Positions 46,397 to 62,837 of a DNA stretch of 64,000 nt are shown here, piece after piece. The notes under the pieces are model-generated. The model searched no databases and was not told where the DNA came from. It was given only the letters and a program-made list of their open reading frames with translations. The translations under genes were made by a program, and so were the position numbers. Source of the DNA: Galerina marginata (lineage: Eukaryota > Basidiomycota > Agaricomycetes > Agaricales > Galerinaceae); contig JAECYW010000012.1 of NCBI GenBank assembly GCA_023014335.1, positions 434,001-498,000 of the forward strand. The letters run 5' to 3'. How positions within the stretch are numbered: position 1 is the first letter of the stretch; the number at the start of each line of letters is the position of its first letter.

Positions 46397-46762
46397 TTAC
46401 CAAATTCCGAAGAAGACCTTCCACCATGGCCGGCCTATGCCCTGTGCGCTTTTTTCGAAACCTTCGACAAGACGTTCATAATGTAAAGGGGCAGACGCGG
46501 GTCTCAGCATCTTTTGGGAAAGAGGGTACTGAAATAAACGATTCATTAGGTGCTCAAGAAACGTTCGCGGGAGAAGACATACCTTTTTTTGCATATCATT
46601 ATTTTGCAGTGCACGTGTGGCCTCAACAGCCTCAGGTGTCAGCCTTGGATGCGCAGCTAGCGATTTTAGGAAAGTTTGGAGCTGGAGGTTGGGCCTAAAT
46701 GGGTCTCTCGTCCATGTTTCCGCAATCGCCGTTAACTTTTGGGAAAGCTGCCTAGTAGACAT
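46397..46762 (-). CDS. Small conserved-looking protein, 103 residues
   Basis: Exon 1 is 46583-46762 and exon 2 is 46397-46528, joined by a 54-nt GT-AG intron, exactly in frame. The protein opens MSTRQLSQKLTAIAETWTRD and ends EKSAQGIGRPWWKVFFGIW. An upstream in-frame TTG makes a longer open frame, but the ATG at 46762 is the natural start. High Arg/Lys, many Thr/Leu/Gln and the GRPWWKVFFG ending look like a small mitochondrial or respiratory-chain assembly protein, but I cannot name the family. The clean splice, tight length and non-repetitive sequence support a real gene. Confidence 0.7.
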   Translation of the reverse strand: MSTRQLSQKLTAIAETWTRDPFRPNLQLQTFLKSLAAHPRLTPEAVEATRALQNNDMQKKVCLLPRTFLEHLMNRLFQYPLSQKMLRPASAPLHYERLVEGFEKSAQGIGRPWWKVFFGIW

Positions 46763-48917
46763 GGTCGCCGCAGTGAGTGGTGTGTCCAAAAAGGCCCTCG
46801 TTTGGACAAGTGAGATTCAGATGGACACGAGAGGTGGTGACAGTTCGTGTGCAAGCCTGTGCAAGCACAGGAAAGGTCGGGGTTTGAGGGAGATGCAATT
46901 AATTCAATTTCCGATGATGCGATCACGGCATATCTATTTTGTGACTGTCCGATGGCACGTTCTTACCTTCCAACCTCCAGCAATTGCCAAAACACCGTAG
47001 TGGGATTTTTCTTCCCTACATTTAGTTATTCGGATGACGAAATCGCGCCTTCATACTGGTTTCTTGCCGAGCGCTGAAGATGTTCTGCCATTCTGTCAAC
47101 TATACTTTGACTTATCGTGTTGCCCTGGTCATGTCGCATCACAGATCCCTGCCCTGGCTTCTGAGTCTGAGAGCTAATACAGTCTGTAATGCACGACCTG
47201 GAACTTCCTAGCCACCTTTACTCTGATCTGATGCGTTTTTTCTAATGCCCAAAAATTTGGTGGATACGTCGAGCTCGTTTTTCAGTTTTCAAACACCTCT
47301 GCCATGTGCACCATTCTTCCTGTGAGTCGCTGGTGAGAAATATCAACCGCTGGGAACCTGGGAACTGGCTCCTCCATATCGGCCGATCTACTGATGCACT
47401 GGCACCTGTTCCTATTGAGCAGCGGCGCTGCCGCGACGGTTTCTCCGAGTCATGGCTTAAATATCCATACTTTTGTCTTTTTGGCGATTTGGACATGGTT
47501 TCAACCAATCCCGCGGAAGAGGGATTGCGACATGAAGTTTGTACTACCATGATCCGTGGACGTGACCCCTTCTCAGCCACCGACATGAAGACATGTCTGG
47601 CTTTAAATTTTAATACCGCCTCGCGAAGTCTTTCCCAGCTTCTGCAACCATACTGGCCGGTTAACTTGATTTATTAGGTCTAAAACTCCGTCTATCTTGC
47701 TATTGGAGGGTTTTTTTCTTCTCTGCCTGAGTTCTAAACTCTCCAGGGTCTTCTGCTAATGACCTAGAATGTCAGTGAATAACCCCGCCTTTCTAGCCGC
47801 TTATCTTTCAAAGGCGTGTCTAAATGTCTCAACAACTTTTATCCCATGTCATAGAAGTTTGGAGTCACCGATACCGCTGATAAAACTGCAGAAAGGGTCC
47901 TTCATATCCCCATTTCCAACTGCAACGCTTCATTGACTTTTCTCATATTTGGGTCGTGGAGTATCTGCCTGGTGTTCTTTGTTATTTATAATCTATGTAA
48001 TCCCCTTCCTACCCGTGAAGAGTTTATAAAGTCCAGTCTTCCACGTTAGATCTAAAACGATTTTGGAATATTTTTCATATCACGGCGGCTTACTGCTTTT
48101 CCTGTGGCTCGGACCTTGTAAAGTCGCTCTCGTTGTAGGCTGCAAGGTGCGACTAGACTAGCGGAGATATCGCATTACTTTGTCAACCTTGAAACGTTCG
48201 TCAGGTTCTAATAGGTACCCCTCGATTCCGAGTGACTTGTCTTATCCTCCCATGGCATCTTCTCGGTGATACATTTCAGGGCAAGTGAATGGACTCCACG
48301 ACAGTATTTCGTAAATTATTTGTGCGGCAGTTATACTTAGTCCACATCTCAGATACAGTTCAGCTTATCTCTGGGCGAGCTACAGACAACTTTATTGCCG
48401 TTTCTCGTTTCATTTTGAGTCGGATGTTATCTTGGTTCCGGCGCACTTCCGGGCAGCAAGTAAACAGTGATCATGAGCACGTAAAGGTTGCCCAAAAAGC
48501 GGGCAAGATGACCTGGAACACGACAGTCAATACTAATTATCGATTTATCTCCTGAATTTTTCTGTCCATCGCTAGTAATCATGAAATTATTCTTTTTTGC
48601 TCACCTCTCTATGTTGACAGAATTGTACAGATCATGATCGGACAAAATGAGCGATTTAGTTCCGCCATTCGAATGCAGCCCTCAAAACACTTGTAATTCC
48701 AAATTATTGCAAACCGTATATTCAAAGCTATCGAGCTCACGAATGTTAATGATTAACGTTAATGATCTGCTGGTTGCACACCGCTACACATGGATATTTG
48801 TGGACACACAGCCACTTCAGGTCAGGCACACCAATTGACGCAGACGCTCGCTGTCTGCATGCTGTCCAAGCGTCTTGACCACCCTCGACGAACTGTGATA
48901 CTCTCTTCTGGACCACT
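46763..48917. other. Intergenic, no supported gene
   Basis: Several open frames of 60-127 codons occur on both strands (for example 47306-47677 plus and 47242-47586 minus, which overlap each other), with no domain pattern or splice continuity. There may be eroded F-box-like gene remnants around 47.3-47.7 kb, but I cannot support one. The last few hundred bases should include the promoter of the Hsp70-like gene. Confidence 0.4.
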
Positions 48918-51900
48918 ATGAGCTGCTGTGGAGAACCGAAGGACAAAACGGATGTCACAAACAGAGTTCAGCCTCAATACACAGGGACCATCGTGAATCA
49001 ACCAGGATTCACACCTGGGTTGGAAAAGCCACAATATTTCCAACAACCAAGCATTTCGCCACCTCCAGCAGCTCACGCGAACACTTTCTCTGCAAATGCC
49101 TTCCAGCAGAATCTTCAGCAGCCTGGATGGACTCAGTCACCTTCGCCTCCGCCTACGAATGACTTTGGGCAAGTAAGGTCCATGAACACTGGGTCCCCTA
49201 TGCCTTCGACGACACCTACGTTTAACGGATCTACATTTAATGGAAGTTCTTTCAACGCGACGAATGGCTTTTCTCCTTCAAACCAACCGATGAGGCCAGG
49301 TTCCGCTCATTCGCCTCAAATGTCGATGTCGACAACGACACCGCTTCCGAATATGACACCAAATGCCCAACCTCAGGACGAAGGGAAGATGTCCATCTCT
49401 ATCGACTTTGGTAAGTTCACTATTTGTCACTCAAAGATTCTTTTTCATCCTTCTTTTAGGTACTACTTTCTCTGGTGTTGTGAGTCACCATCCCCAAGTT
49501 GAACCAAGTCTGATTGGATGCTGACCCTGATCTCCAGGCGTATGGATCATCACGTATTGCTGGTGGCAAAGTTCAACAAATTTTAACATGGCCGGGATCA
49601 TTCGAAACGTTCAGGAAGGTTCGTATGATCATCACTCCATTACGACAACCTCAAACCTTTTTCACGCTATGCTATATTTTATACAGATACCCACCTGTTT
49701 GCTCTATGACGAGCATGGCCGAGTCCTTGCATGGGGATTGGAAGCCAAAAATGCCCATCCAATCCCAGGGACTACTCGATGCGAGTGGTTTAAGCTTTTC
49801 TTGGAGCCACAAGCTCTGCGTGACGAATCGTCTATCGATCCTCGTCTCCCTGCACTACCTGTAAGCTTTCTTGGAACCATCAGAATGTTGGAGCATCTCT
49901 GATGTGCCTACAGGCAGGCAAAAGGGCTTTGGACCTCATCATTGACTTCCTGAGCTGTCTTTGGGAATACGCAAAAGACCAAATTACACGAGAAATTGGG
50001 GCGGTCGCTGATCTTAGTAATCCAATTTCAACAATTAACCGTTCTTCAATTCATGACTAACTATTCCCTTTTGAAAGATACTGCTGATGTCTGGCTTACT
50101 GTTCCGGCAGCCTGGGATGCAAAGGGATGTGACATCATGAGAGAGGCTGCTATCACTGCTGGTCTTGTTGCAAGTGCAAGAGCAGGCGATAATAATTGGA
50201 GAGAGAGGTTGAGGATTATCACTGAACCGGAAGCCGCCGCCGTGCACTGCGCTCAGCTTAATGACCTTCATCACCTCCAGCCTTCTCAGAACTTCATCGT
50301 TTGTGACGCCGGCGGTGGTACTGTCGACCTCGCTGTCTACAAGGTTAGTAATCATTTGCATTCCGCGGGGTAGTGGGTGTTGATCCAACCATCTAATCTA
50401 TAATCGCCTTGTTTCCCGGATGTTATTAGATCATCGGTCAGATGGCGAACCTCGAGATTGCCGAAATGTGTGCACGTTCTGGAGCCAATTGTGGAAGTCT
50501 TTTCCTTGACCTCCGATTCCGTGAACTCGTCAAGGTGGGTTCCCGACGGGCTCGCTGTGGACATGTTCATGACGTACTTGTTGACTGTCTAGACCCTTCT
50601 GGAAGACCATCCCGTCCACCTCGATCCCCCTTCATTGGCATACTTCAGTTAGTCGTCTTCGACCTTCTATTAGGTCTGGCCTGTAGGCTAACCTTGTTTG
50701 CAGTGCACTCATTCAGCGAGACGGATAAGTTGAGTTACATTGGGATTCCTGATGACGGTTCGTACTCCTCAATAACCTCGGCCACAAGATCTTCTCTCAC
50801 ACATCGCGTAGACAATATGTTCCACTTCACATGCTTCAACGTCGATGATCCTGACGACGCCTCCGTCGGATTGATCAACGGCCAACTGTCTATCCCTGGA
50901 AATTTGTTACGCAGAGAAGTATTTGATCCTGTGGTAAACGAAGTCCGTTTTATTTTCACCGTGGTTTATTATTTCGCGGCGACTTCTAAATTTAAATCAT
51001 CTCGTTAGGTAGTCCACCTGATCGAAGAGCAAATTGCAAGAGTTGACCAACCCATCCATGCACTGCTTCTTGTGGGAGGATTTGCTGGAAGTGAATACCT
51101 CAAGCAGCGCGTTCAGGTCGGGTTTCTTATTTGATAAATATCGTAATATCTAAATAATTTTTGTTTACTAGGATCAATTTTCTTCTCGGATTCGTGTCAT
51201 TGCTCGTCCTCCTGACGCTGACACCGCGACGTTGCGGGGTGCTGCAGCATACGGTTTAGCGCGGCGTCCACTTGTATCAAGTGTCATTGCGCCACGGTCG
51301 TACCTGATGAAGGCATGAGTAAATTTAATTATTGGATGGCTGTTATCTCACATTTCTTTTATCCCAGGTCAAACTCCCCGCTGACCAGGAAGATTGGTTG
51401 AAGCGTCCAGCGTATATCAGGAACAATGATGCGGGCGTCCCGATTTGTGAAAACAGGTGCGTCAACAACCGTCAGGTTTCTTTCTTCTCGCGATGCTAAA
51501 CATAAGCCGGCGGTCTGGTTTTCTAGATTACAATATCTCGTTTCGAAGGGGGCTATACTCCGAAAAGGGTGTGTGGTTTTTATCTCAGATTCTTCCCCCT
51601 TTAATTATGTCTTCGTGCTGATACATCGTGACATCAATTTAGGCAACGTCTAACAACGAAGTTTTGGTGTGTATATAAATATTTCCACCTTTGTCATTTC
51701 TCCTTCAAATCTCCTTTCGGGCCTAACTTCTCTATGTTTGTAGCAAGTTCTCGCAATCAGCTCAAGGCAAGGAGATTGATGTGATTATGACCGTGATATG
51801 AGGGACTTACCTAAGTTTAATTTTCCGGCATTATAGATTCATCTTTTGTTGCTACACTCTACACCAGTGACTCGGATAAGATAATGAGATACACCGACGA

Positions 51901-52207
51901 GGGCGAGACAAATGAACTGTGCAAGTGGACAGTCGACCTATCTTCGCTGCCAACTTTCCGGCAGAATGCTGCCATGCCCCAAATGAGCGGTTTTTACACA
52001 GGTGGGCAACGTTTTCAAATTCTAGATCCCCACAGTGCTGAACTATGGCCCAGAATTTGAGCTTGGGCTGGAGCTTGATAGCGCCGAAGTCCGTGGAATT
52101 CTTATGTATAATAACCAAGAATGGGGAAGGTTTGCTTCAGTTCTATTTACTTCTTGACCTAGACCTGACGCTTTTTGTTAAGGGTTACATTTGATTTCTT
52201 GACCTAA
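48918..52207 (+). CDS. Hsp70-like (HSPA12-type) actin-fold ATPase
   Basis: The N-terminus MSCCGEPKDKTDVTNR is followed by a long Pro/Ser/Asn/Gln-rich disordered region (to about residue 160). The nucleotide-binding domain then starts: ISIDFG with TTFSGVAYGSS (phosphate 1), ADVWLTVPAAWDAKG, ITEPEAAAVHCAQ, FIVCDAGGGTVDLAVYK (phosphate 2) and LLVGGFAGSEYLKQRV (adenosine-binding motif), then RGAAAYGLARRP. The substrate-binding half is not the canonical Hsp70 type; it ends TVLNYGPEFELGLELDSAEV and VTFDFLT with stop at 52205-52207. About ten introns are needed. Basidiomycetes carry many such HSPA12-like proteins, whose clients are unknown. Splicing between 51.3 and 51.9 kb is the least certain part, and one short exon may be missed there. 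Confidence 0.85.
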
Positions 52208-52921
52208 ATGAGGTTTCGCAGCCTACACCAGTCTTCACAGTCCTATTTGTCAAGATCTTAGTTTCGATGTACCATAAACTTGGATTAATTACCGGAAACT
52301 CCACCTCACATCGCATTTTATTTTCTTTCGTCAATTAAAATTATGGCATGGGGCCTCTACGACACACGGCAACTTCTTTTTTGCGTGGATTCCTGTTCCG
52401 ACCTGGACGCTATGGTGAAGTGGTTATCTCGTATACTAACGCAATTCGTGGCGAGGAAGTGCGGTTATTCTCGGGGAAAATATTGCACATAGGTCAGCAA
52501 GTGGAATATCCAGAAGTCCGCGCTCGGATGATATTTTACAAGGTGACTTTCCTGAAGTTAGCAATTTGTTGATCATCACATTCGCTGTCCTTCCGTTCCA
52601 CAGGGCAGATTCACATCTCGTCAAAATGTCAGAAAGCTTCCGGGCGGCTTTGAAGGCGTCATACGGAATCAGAGCTGGGCATATTTTGGTAGGACCCGAG
52701 ATTTGCTTTCACGGTTGCGATCGATTCCACGTATTGGCTCCTTGTGGGCTTATCGGAAGGACCAAGGTCCTGTTTTGTGGTTGGTGATCCGGAGATTGCC
52801 ACCACCCCCGGCACGCCCCGTTTACCGAAATTAGGCAAAGATCGGAGCGTCATGAACTTTCTCTCGACCTCCTTTCTGGCAGTATAAAAACCCGGTAAGC
52901 AGTGGTATCATTCATCCTATC
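52208..52921. other. Spacer with an unexplained spliceable frame, then ALO promoter
   Basis: A frame MGPLRHTATSFLRGFLFRPG (52348) runs to a GT donor near 52541, and an acceptor near 52602 would join it to GRFTSRQNVRKLPGGFEGVI, ending near 52834. No domain is recognisable, and alternative phases are as open, so I do not call it a gene. A TATA box for the next gene lies at 52883. Confidence 0.35.
52883..52890 (+). promoter_or_regulatory. TATA box of the ALO gene
   Basis: TATAAAAA lies 32-39 bp before the start codon at 52922, which implies a very short 5' leader or an upstream transcription start. Confidence 0.4.
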
Positions 52922-54611
52922 ATGCCCTCCCAACTTACGGCGCGTCCTAGTGATATACCTCTCAAGAACCTCTACAATTTATTGGAACCTATCACGCTGC
53001 CCAAGGAGAAAGCCCGATTCACCAATTGGGGTCGAAGTTTTGTCTGTACACCATCCTCCATTTTCGAGCCCGAAAATGAGTTCCAGTGTGAACTCGTCCT
53101 CGAATTGGCCCGCCGTGAAGGAAAGACCCTCAGAGTAGCGGGGGTTGGTCACAGTCCTAGCGATCTGGCCTGCACCAACGAGTTTATGTTACGGACCACC
53201 AAACTCAATCGGGTTCTAGAGGTCATATTTACTCTTGTTAGTATCGGCTCGTCCTGGAACTGACAGTGCTTTCTCGACCAGGTCAACACTGAGAAACGAT
53301 ATGTCGTCGCTCAAGGAGGAATCACCCTTGACGACCTCAACGCTACATTGGCGAAGAACAATTTGGCGATGACCAATCTCGGGTCGATATCCGAGCAATC
53401 CTTGGCTGGAGTCGTAACAACCGCCACGCATGGCTCCGGTATCTCATATGGCGTGATCTCGACGAGTGTTCTGGCCCTTTCCCTGCTACTGGCCGATGGC
53501 TCTCGGGTTACATGCTCGCGCAACGAGCATCCGGAGCTTTTCATGGCATCAATATGTGGGCTCGGGGCAACGGGCATCATTCTCAGCGTCCAGCTCGAAG
53601 TGGAGCCGGCCTTCCGCCTGCAAGAGATGCAACAGTCTCTGCCGTTCGACGAGGTTCTCCAGGATTTCGACAAGCATGTGCGTTCTGCTGAGCACGTCAG
53701 GTTTTGGTGGTTCCCTACCAGAGATATAGTGCGGTGTAGTTATTCTAATCGGACGACTGAGGTAAGTCGGAGCTGCTTATGCGTCTTTGATGATGAAATT
53801 CTTATTGTGGAGCACGTCTTAGGCCAAAAATCCAGCCGGTAGTTGGTGGTGGCATACCTTTATGGGACACCATGTCATCCAATTTCTATTATTCCTCGGA
53901 CGCTATTTCATGTTTCTGAATCGCTGGATAGCCAATTTCGCCTGTTGGCTGCTTAGCGGAAATACAATAGGTGTGGACGACAGCTATAAAATTTTCAACG
54001 TGGATTGTCGGGTAAGCCTGGGATTTTTTTAGCGCCATAAGGTGGAAGCTTACCAGCTCTTCTATGTTCGCACGTGCAGTACCCACAACATACCACGGAA
54101 TGGGCGGTACCGTATGAGAATACGCAGGCTTGCCTCCGGGACCTCCACAGTTACCTCAACAAGGAATTCCAGGATCCAGACGGTATACGCCCTCACTTCC
54201 CAGTAGAGATCCGGTTCTCTGCGGGTGACGATATTTGGCTGAGCCCGAGCTACGGGCAACCCGTAGCCTGGATCGGAATTATCCAATTCAAGTACGCAAT
54301 TCATTATCTTCCTTTATTTCCCTATAAAATTTAATACTGACATGCATCCAAGGCCTTACGGCTTCAATGTACCATATCGAAAGCTGTTCAAAGCTTATGA
54401 AGAAATCGTCACTCGTTATCAAGGGCGACCTCATTGGGCAAAACCTCATCTTCTCCAACCTGATTCTCTCCGCAAACTGTATCCGCATTTCGACGACTTC
54501 AGGCGTGTCATTGAAGATGTTGATCCTGAGGGCATCTTCCGTAACGAATATGTCCAGCGACATATAATGGGAAAGCCGGTGGACCCGAGAATATTCAAGC
54601 AATACCAATGA
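52922..54611 (+). CDS. ALO1: D-arabinono-1,4-lactone oxidase
   Basis: This enzyme oxidises D-arabinono-1,4-lactone to dehydro-D-arabinono-1,4-lactone with O2 as acceptor, the last step of erythroascorbate synthesis, at the mitochondrial outer membrane in yeast. It belongs to the VAO/FAD-linked oxidase family. FAD-domain motifs are RFTNWGRSFVCTPSSIF, VAGVGHSPSDLACT (the GHS His is the usual covalent FAD site), YVVAQGGITLDDLN and GSISEQSLAGVVTTATHGSG. The C-terminal ALO domain has VRFWWFPTRDIVRCSY, HTTEWAVPYENTQACL, HFPVEIRFSAGDDIWLSP, the HWAKPH signature and a final DPRIFKQYQ. Four or so short introns are present. A hydrophobic segment around 53.9 kb (FLNRWIANFACWLLSG) may be membrane-associated. 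The gene appears complete and converges on UBC7 with 147 bp between stops. Confidence 0.93.
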
Positions 54612-54758
54612 TAGCATACTTTCTTGAAGTTGAAGACTGCTATGGGTCTACTGATTACCTTACCTCCAGAACAGTTCATACCATCTTGATCCTCAAGGGT
54701 GCCTTATCGGGTATATGCAGAGCCCCTGATGATCATAATACAGCTTGTATACATGTCC

Positions 54759-55691
54759 CTACAGACCCAGTTGTTCTTTGATAGATTCTCGCACGAGCCT
54801 TTCATATTCCGCTCGATTGTCTCGATATAATTTACAGCAATCAATGTTCGCACCGCTTTCGAGGTTCGGTTCTAATTTTGGTTTCGACAAGATTGGGTGT
54901 GGGGGGAAAGGGCGATGTGATCGGTTGTCTAGTAATATTTATAAAAAGAAATCAGACCCTGCTTACCTGCGAGCATGGAAATAACACTGAGGATGACTTT
55001 CTCGACGCTCTGCACGGGGCTCCACCTTTCCGAGGCCTGTTCGTACATCGTGGGATCATCGCCCGGTGTGTGGAGTATTGATATGCAGACATTTCCGTCT
55101 GCGTAAACTGTGAGGAATATAGGAAACGCGCATTCAGAAATAATGTAAATATTATCCTCACTGTTTGGGTGGAACAGAGGAGGTTCGAACTTCATCTTGA
55201 ACGGAGAGAGCGGATAATCCGTGGGCTTGAGTCGGGGAGACATGTCTACATTAAGTTGACGGGTTCACCGGCAAAGATTATGCAGAATACGACTTACGAA
55301 AGTCAGCTTGGCTGCAAAGACACCTCCTTCCTACGAGATAAGTTGTATGTCAGTTACCAAACTGACCGCGTCCCATCGGGCGTTCGAAAACGTACAAACG
55401 GCGTGTCTTTTGGACCGCAAATCAGCGCCTCCCAGGTAAAGAAATCAGATTCGGAGATCGGGCCTTGAAGAGTCGAAGACGACGCTGATTAAGACAGCCA
55501 AAGGTCGAAATGAGCTATAGGCGTACCAGCAGTAAACATTCCATCTGGTGAGCCTACAGAACAAGACAATGGCGTTCAATCACAAAGCCGGCAGCTGGAG
55601 ATTTGAATTGACCTCCTGCAGTCAGCTGCTTGTATTCAGTCATCAAGCGGCGAAGAGCGGTAGCGCTATTAGAACCTCTAGAGGATGACAT
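54759..55691 (-). CDS. UBC7: Ubiquitin-conjugating enzyme E2, UBC7 / UBE2G2 type
   Basis: The ERAD E2 that works with Hrd1/Doa10-type ligases at the ER membrane. About 172 residues come from seven exons: [20 protein letters not shown] (start 55691), [51 protein letters not shown], then [18 protein letters not shown] with the catalytic Cys in GNVC. The acidic loop typical of G-class E2s comes after it, then [20 protein letters not shown], and a last exon [20 protein letters not shown]...[14 protein letters not shown] and the ending distinguish it from the UBE2G1-type gene at 62838-63769. The substrate-recruiting CUE partner (Cue1) is not in the window. Apparently complete. Confidence 0.93.
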
Positions 55692-56305
55692 TTCTAGGTT
55701 GATGAGTACAAGATGCGGAGGTCCTATGTGTGAAATGTGCAAAGACAAGGATGGAATGGCATAAATCTCGAAATGGCCAATTCGGAGTACGAACTCCGGC
55801 GGCACCGGGTAGATTTCCCTCCTCATTCCTTCCGTCATGATCAACTATCCCTGGGTACATGACTTTCCCTCCTGAGTACTTGATCTTCTCAAGGTTGGTC
55901 CCCAGCTGCAGGCATTTTTTTCATGATTTATCCCAGAACCCATTCAGAAGAGCCGGTCGGTCTCTTCCGTTACCAATGGTTGAGCACTAGTCTCATGAAC
56001 AGATGACGAATCGATCTGCAAATATCCTTTTAGGTTGTAAAACGGTGTTTTCTTTCGTTGGTTGGATCTTGGCGGTACGTCAATTATCGTAAACATGTTT
56101 TAACCCGGTGTTTCTACCATATGCCGATTAACAGACCGTTGGGTGAGGAGAAAGTTGCTGCGCTCGAGGGAACTGCCATCTGTAATGCGATCTTGACCGG
56201 GATTTGGTTGTCACTGAATCTTGGGATTAAGTTCATTTCGACATGGATTGTAACCTTCCGAATACAAAGTTTCTAAATATGCACTGCTGTCGCTGAACAA
56301 TCTCG
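55692..56305. other. Intergenic, no supported gene
   Basis: This is the upstream region of UBC7 and the 3' flank of the GNAT gene. Nothing recognisable. Confidence 0.45.
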
Positions 56306-57226
56306 TTAGTGAACCTCTTTTTCAGAATGGGATTTTTTGGCAGGTGCCATAACCAAAAATTCATGGCCATCCTGAAGTTCGCCCAAATGCCAAGGGCCCT
56401 TTGCCTTGAATTCTTTCAGTGCTTCCAGAGGTTCGCCATGGTCGACATAAAATCGGGTGTCAACAGACGAGACAACACCTGATCCAATGTCATCATCTCG
56501 GAAGAGAGACCCACGAAGCTCTGCCGTTTTCACGTATCCAATAGGAGAGCTCCTTATAACCTTTTCGGCGTTCTTCTGGATAAAAGACGTGTCAATTGAA
56601 TTTATATCGACGTCTATCGCAGTTCGGTCAGGATTTGGATGTAAATGAAATCCTTTTGGAATAAATCACCTGCGAATTTCGCCAGTACGGCACAACTTGC
56701 AGGCTGAGAAGAGGCTATTCCGACAACGGAAATATCAGCCAAAAGGGGGTGGTTCTTCAGCTTGTTTATGAGTTGCGTTGCGACTTTGCGCCTCCGAAAG
56801 TCCTTGTGCACCACAAGTTGCGTTATCCACCCAACTCGACCTAGAGAAAGATATTTTCAATAATGTTATTCCGGACATGAGATTTTGGTATACCCACCTG
56901 CCTCGGAAGGCCATACAGTGGCAAAGGCATGACCAATGTGTTGGTTTTCGACGTAGCCGGTGGCCAAAACAGTTTGCGCTGGTGCGGAGACAAATTCCCT
57001 GAGTTTTTTAGCGTTCATTTTTACTCGTGCACCTATGATTGAGGATGGTACTGAGCTTGTTGAAGAAGATCTTATTTTCCCTACCTTGTACTCGGTTTGG
57101 AGCGTTGACGGCCCAAACGCCATAATGGTGGCTGAAGAGATTCGCACAAGTCGTGAAGACTTCGTCGGTTAGTTGGTCGCCTACTAAAAGTTCGATACGG
57201 ACGCGTAATTGGAGGCTTTTGGACAT
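56306..57226 (-). CDS. GNAT-family N-acetyltransferase-like protein
   Basis: It starts MSKSLQLRVRIELLVGDQLT at 57226. Exon 2 gives VLATGYVENQHIGHAFATVW, and exon 3 opens GRVGWITQLVVHKDFRRRKV with ATQLINKL, which is GNAT motif A: the beta-4 strand, then the acetyl-CoA pyrophosphate loop, here FRRRKVATQ in place of the common Q/RxxGxG/A. Exon 4 (DVDINSIDTSFIQKNAEKVI) ends YVDHGEPLEALKEFKAKGPW...MAPAKKSHSEKEVH. Introns are short GT-AG and in frame. The acetyl-CoA loop lacks one Gly, so binding is plausible but not certain. Relatives are common fungal GNAT proteins of unknown substrate. It lies upstream of, and on the same strand as, UBC7 and downstream of RPC2. Confidence 0.75.
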
Positions 57227-57623
57227 GGTGCTTTAAATGCTTTAAGTGGAGTCTGCTCTGATGTCCTGGGCTGGTGGAAGGTAAGACAAAATTTTATCTC
57301 ATCTCATCTAGGATCTTATAGATCTCACGCGATGCAGGGCGGTCGCTGGCCAGGTATGATAATTAAGTGATTTACTAAAGCTTCGCGTAAACCTATGTGG
57401 TTTTTTCTGTTCCAGCTCCAGGCTTCTTTGCCCGTTCAGGTATTTATGTACGCCTTTCCTAAATGCGTATTATCAGCTGGAAATCGCGATTGGATTGCTT
57501 TTGAAAGTGTCAGTGTTACAAATGGTGGTGATGATAATCTACAATGCATGAGGCGAACGATAATAGCAATAGAAAATGTTGCAAGGCCTAGAAAATAAAC
57601 AAGATGAAAGTAGAAACGACGAG
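57227..57623. other. Spacer between GNAT and RPC2
   Basis: About 400 bp between same-strand genes. I see nothing in it beyond the presumed GNAT promoter and RPC2 3' end. Confidence 0.4.
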
Positions 57624-61856
<4,233 letters not shown>

Positions 61857-62837
61857 TTGCTGAATTTTGCACACAGGCTTCAGAGAATCGTGGCAAGCGA
61901 GAACCCCTTGCAAAATGATGGAGATCTCCTTCGTATAGAGAGCCAAAAACAAAAGTGCAAAAATAAGAAAGAAGGAAGCAAGAAAATGAACTATCAATTA
62001 CTGTAATCAGTAACCAAGTGTCAGATTTAGAAATTTCGCTGCTCAATATCAAGTACACGTGATATGGCGCGCTCGTCACATGACAGCAATTCGCGTTAAT
62101 TAACATTTTGGATCATACAGTGATACACCACTTGTGTCTCGCGTTACGTTGGAATCTGATCTAATATTTGCATACCGTTTCAGCTATTGAAGAATTGGGA
62201 AACTTGACTGCGCGCCACATTGGTTATAAATACCTATTTTAGGCGTAACCCATTCTAATTTGCTCCAAATAATGTAGTCGATAGAGGCCCGAGGTCGATC
62301 TCGTTCACAAAGCCATAAAGCAGTTCTCCGACTTGTCAACGGAATTTTTTTTGATGCTCATCCCGAGAGCGTCTTGCTGCCTGGCTCCTACTAGTAGTTG
62401 CATGCCATGACCTCGATTTAATCTATCAAATCTGGTTTCTGCCTCCATAAATTTAGCAGTTCCCCGAACGAATTGAATCCCAAAATCGATTGTGATTCTT
62501 AATTTTATGTCGAGTGAAAGGTACCCTATATTACACACTGCTTCATCAATCATACTTCGCTAGCTAGCAGGTATCCCGCAAAGGGTGGTTCCAAAACATT
62601 AAAAAAAGGGGCAACATCTAAATTTCAATCCCGTCGGTCTCCCATTTTGCGATCGACATTTCAAGACCCTTTAGCGTCTTATTACTGAACTGGTTTAGAC
62701 TCGGAATATGCTCAGAATATGCTCAGAATAGAATTATGCCCTTAATCAATCACGTGTTACGGTGGTATATAAGGTTTGTCCCCCGCAGACGGGTTCCGGG
62801 CAACAGCCGCTTTACTTGGAACCACCGCCACCAACAG
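61857..62837. other. Divergent intergenic region RPC2 / UBE2G1
   Basis: Nearly 1 kb lies between divergent start codons. It has an AT-rich middle, a triplet-like run TATGCTCAGAA repeated near 62.7 kb, and a TATA-like element for the right-hand gene at 62766. No gene seen. Confidence 0.5.
62766..62773 (+). promoter_or_regulatory. TATA-like element of the UBE2G1-type gene
   Basis: TATATAAG lies 65-72 bp before the start codon at 62838. It is assigned by sequence and position only. Confidence 0.4.

Noticed and set aside
47242..47677. Overlapping open frames on both strands (114 and 123 codons)
   Set aside because: Each is the shadow of the other, neither shows a domain, and no exon continues them.
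52348..52834. Two-exon gene between the Hsp70-like gene and ALO
   Set aside because: Splice sites are possible, but other phases are as open and the protein resembles nothing. Kept only as a note on the spacer.
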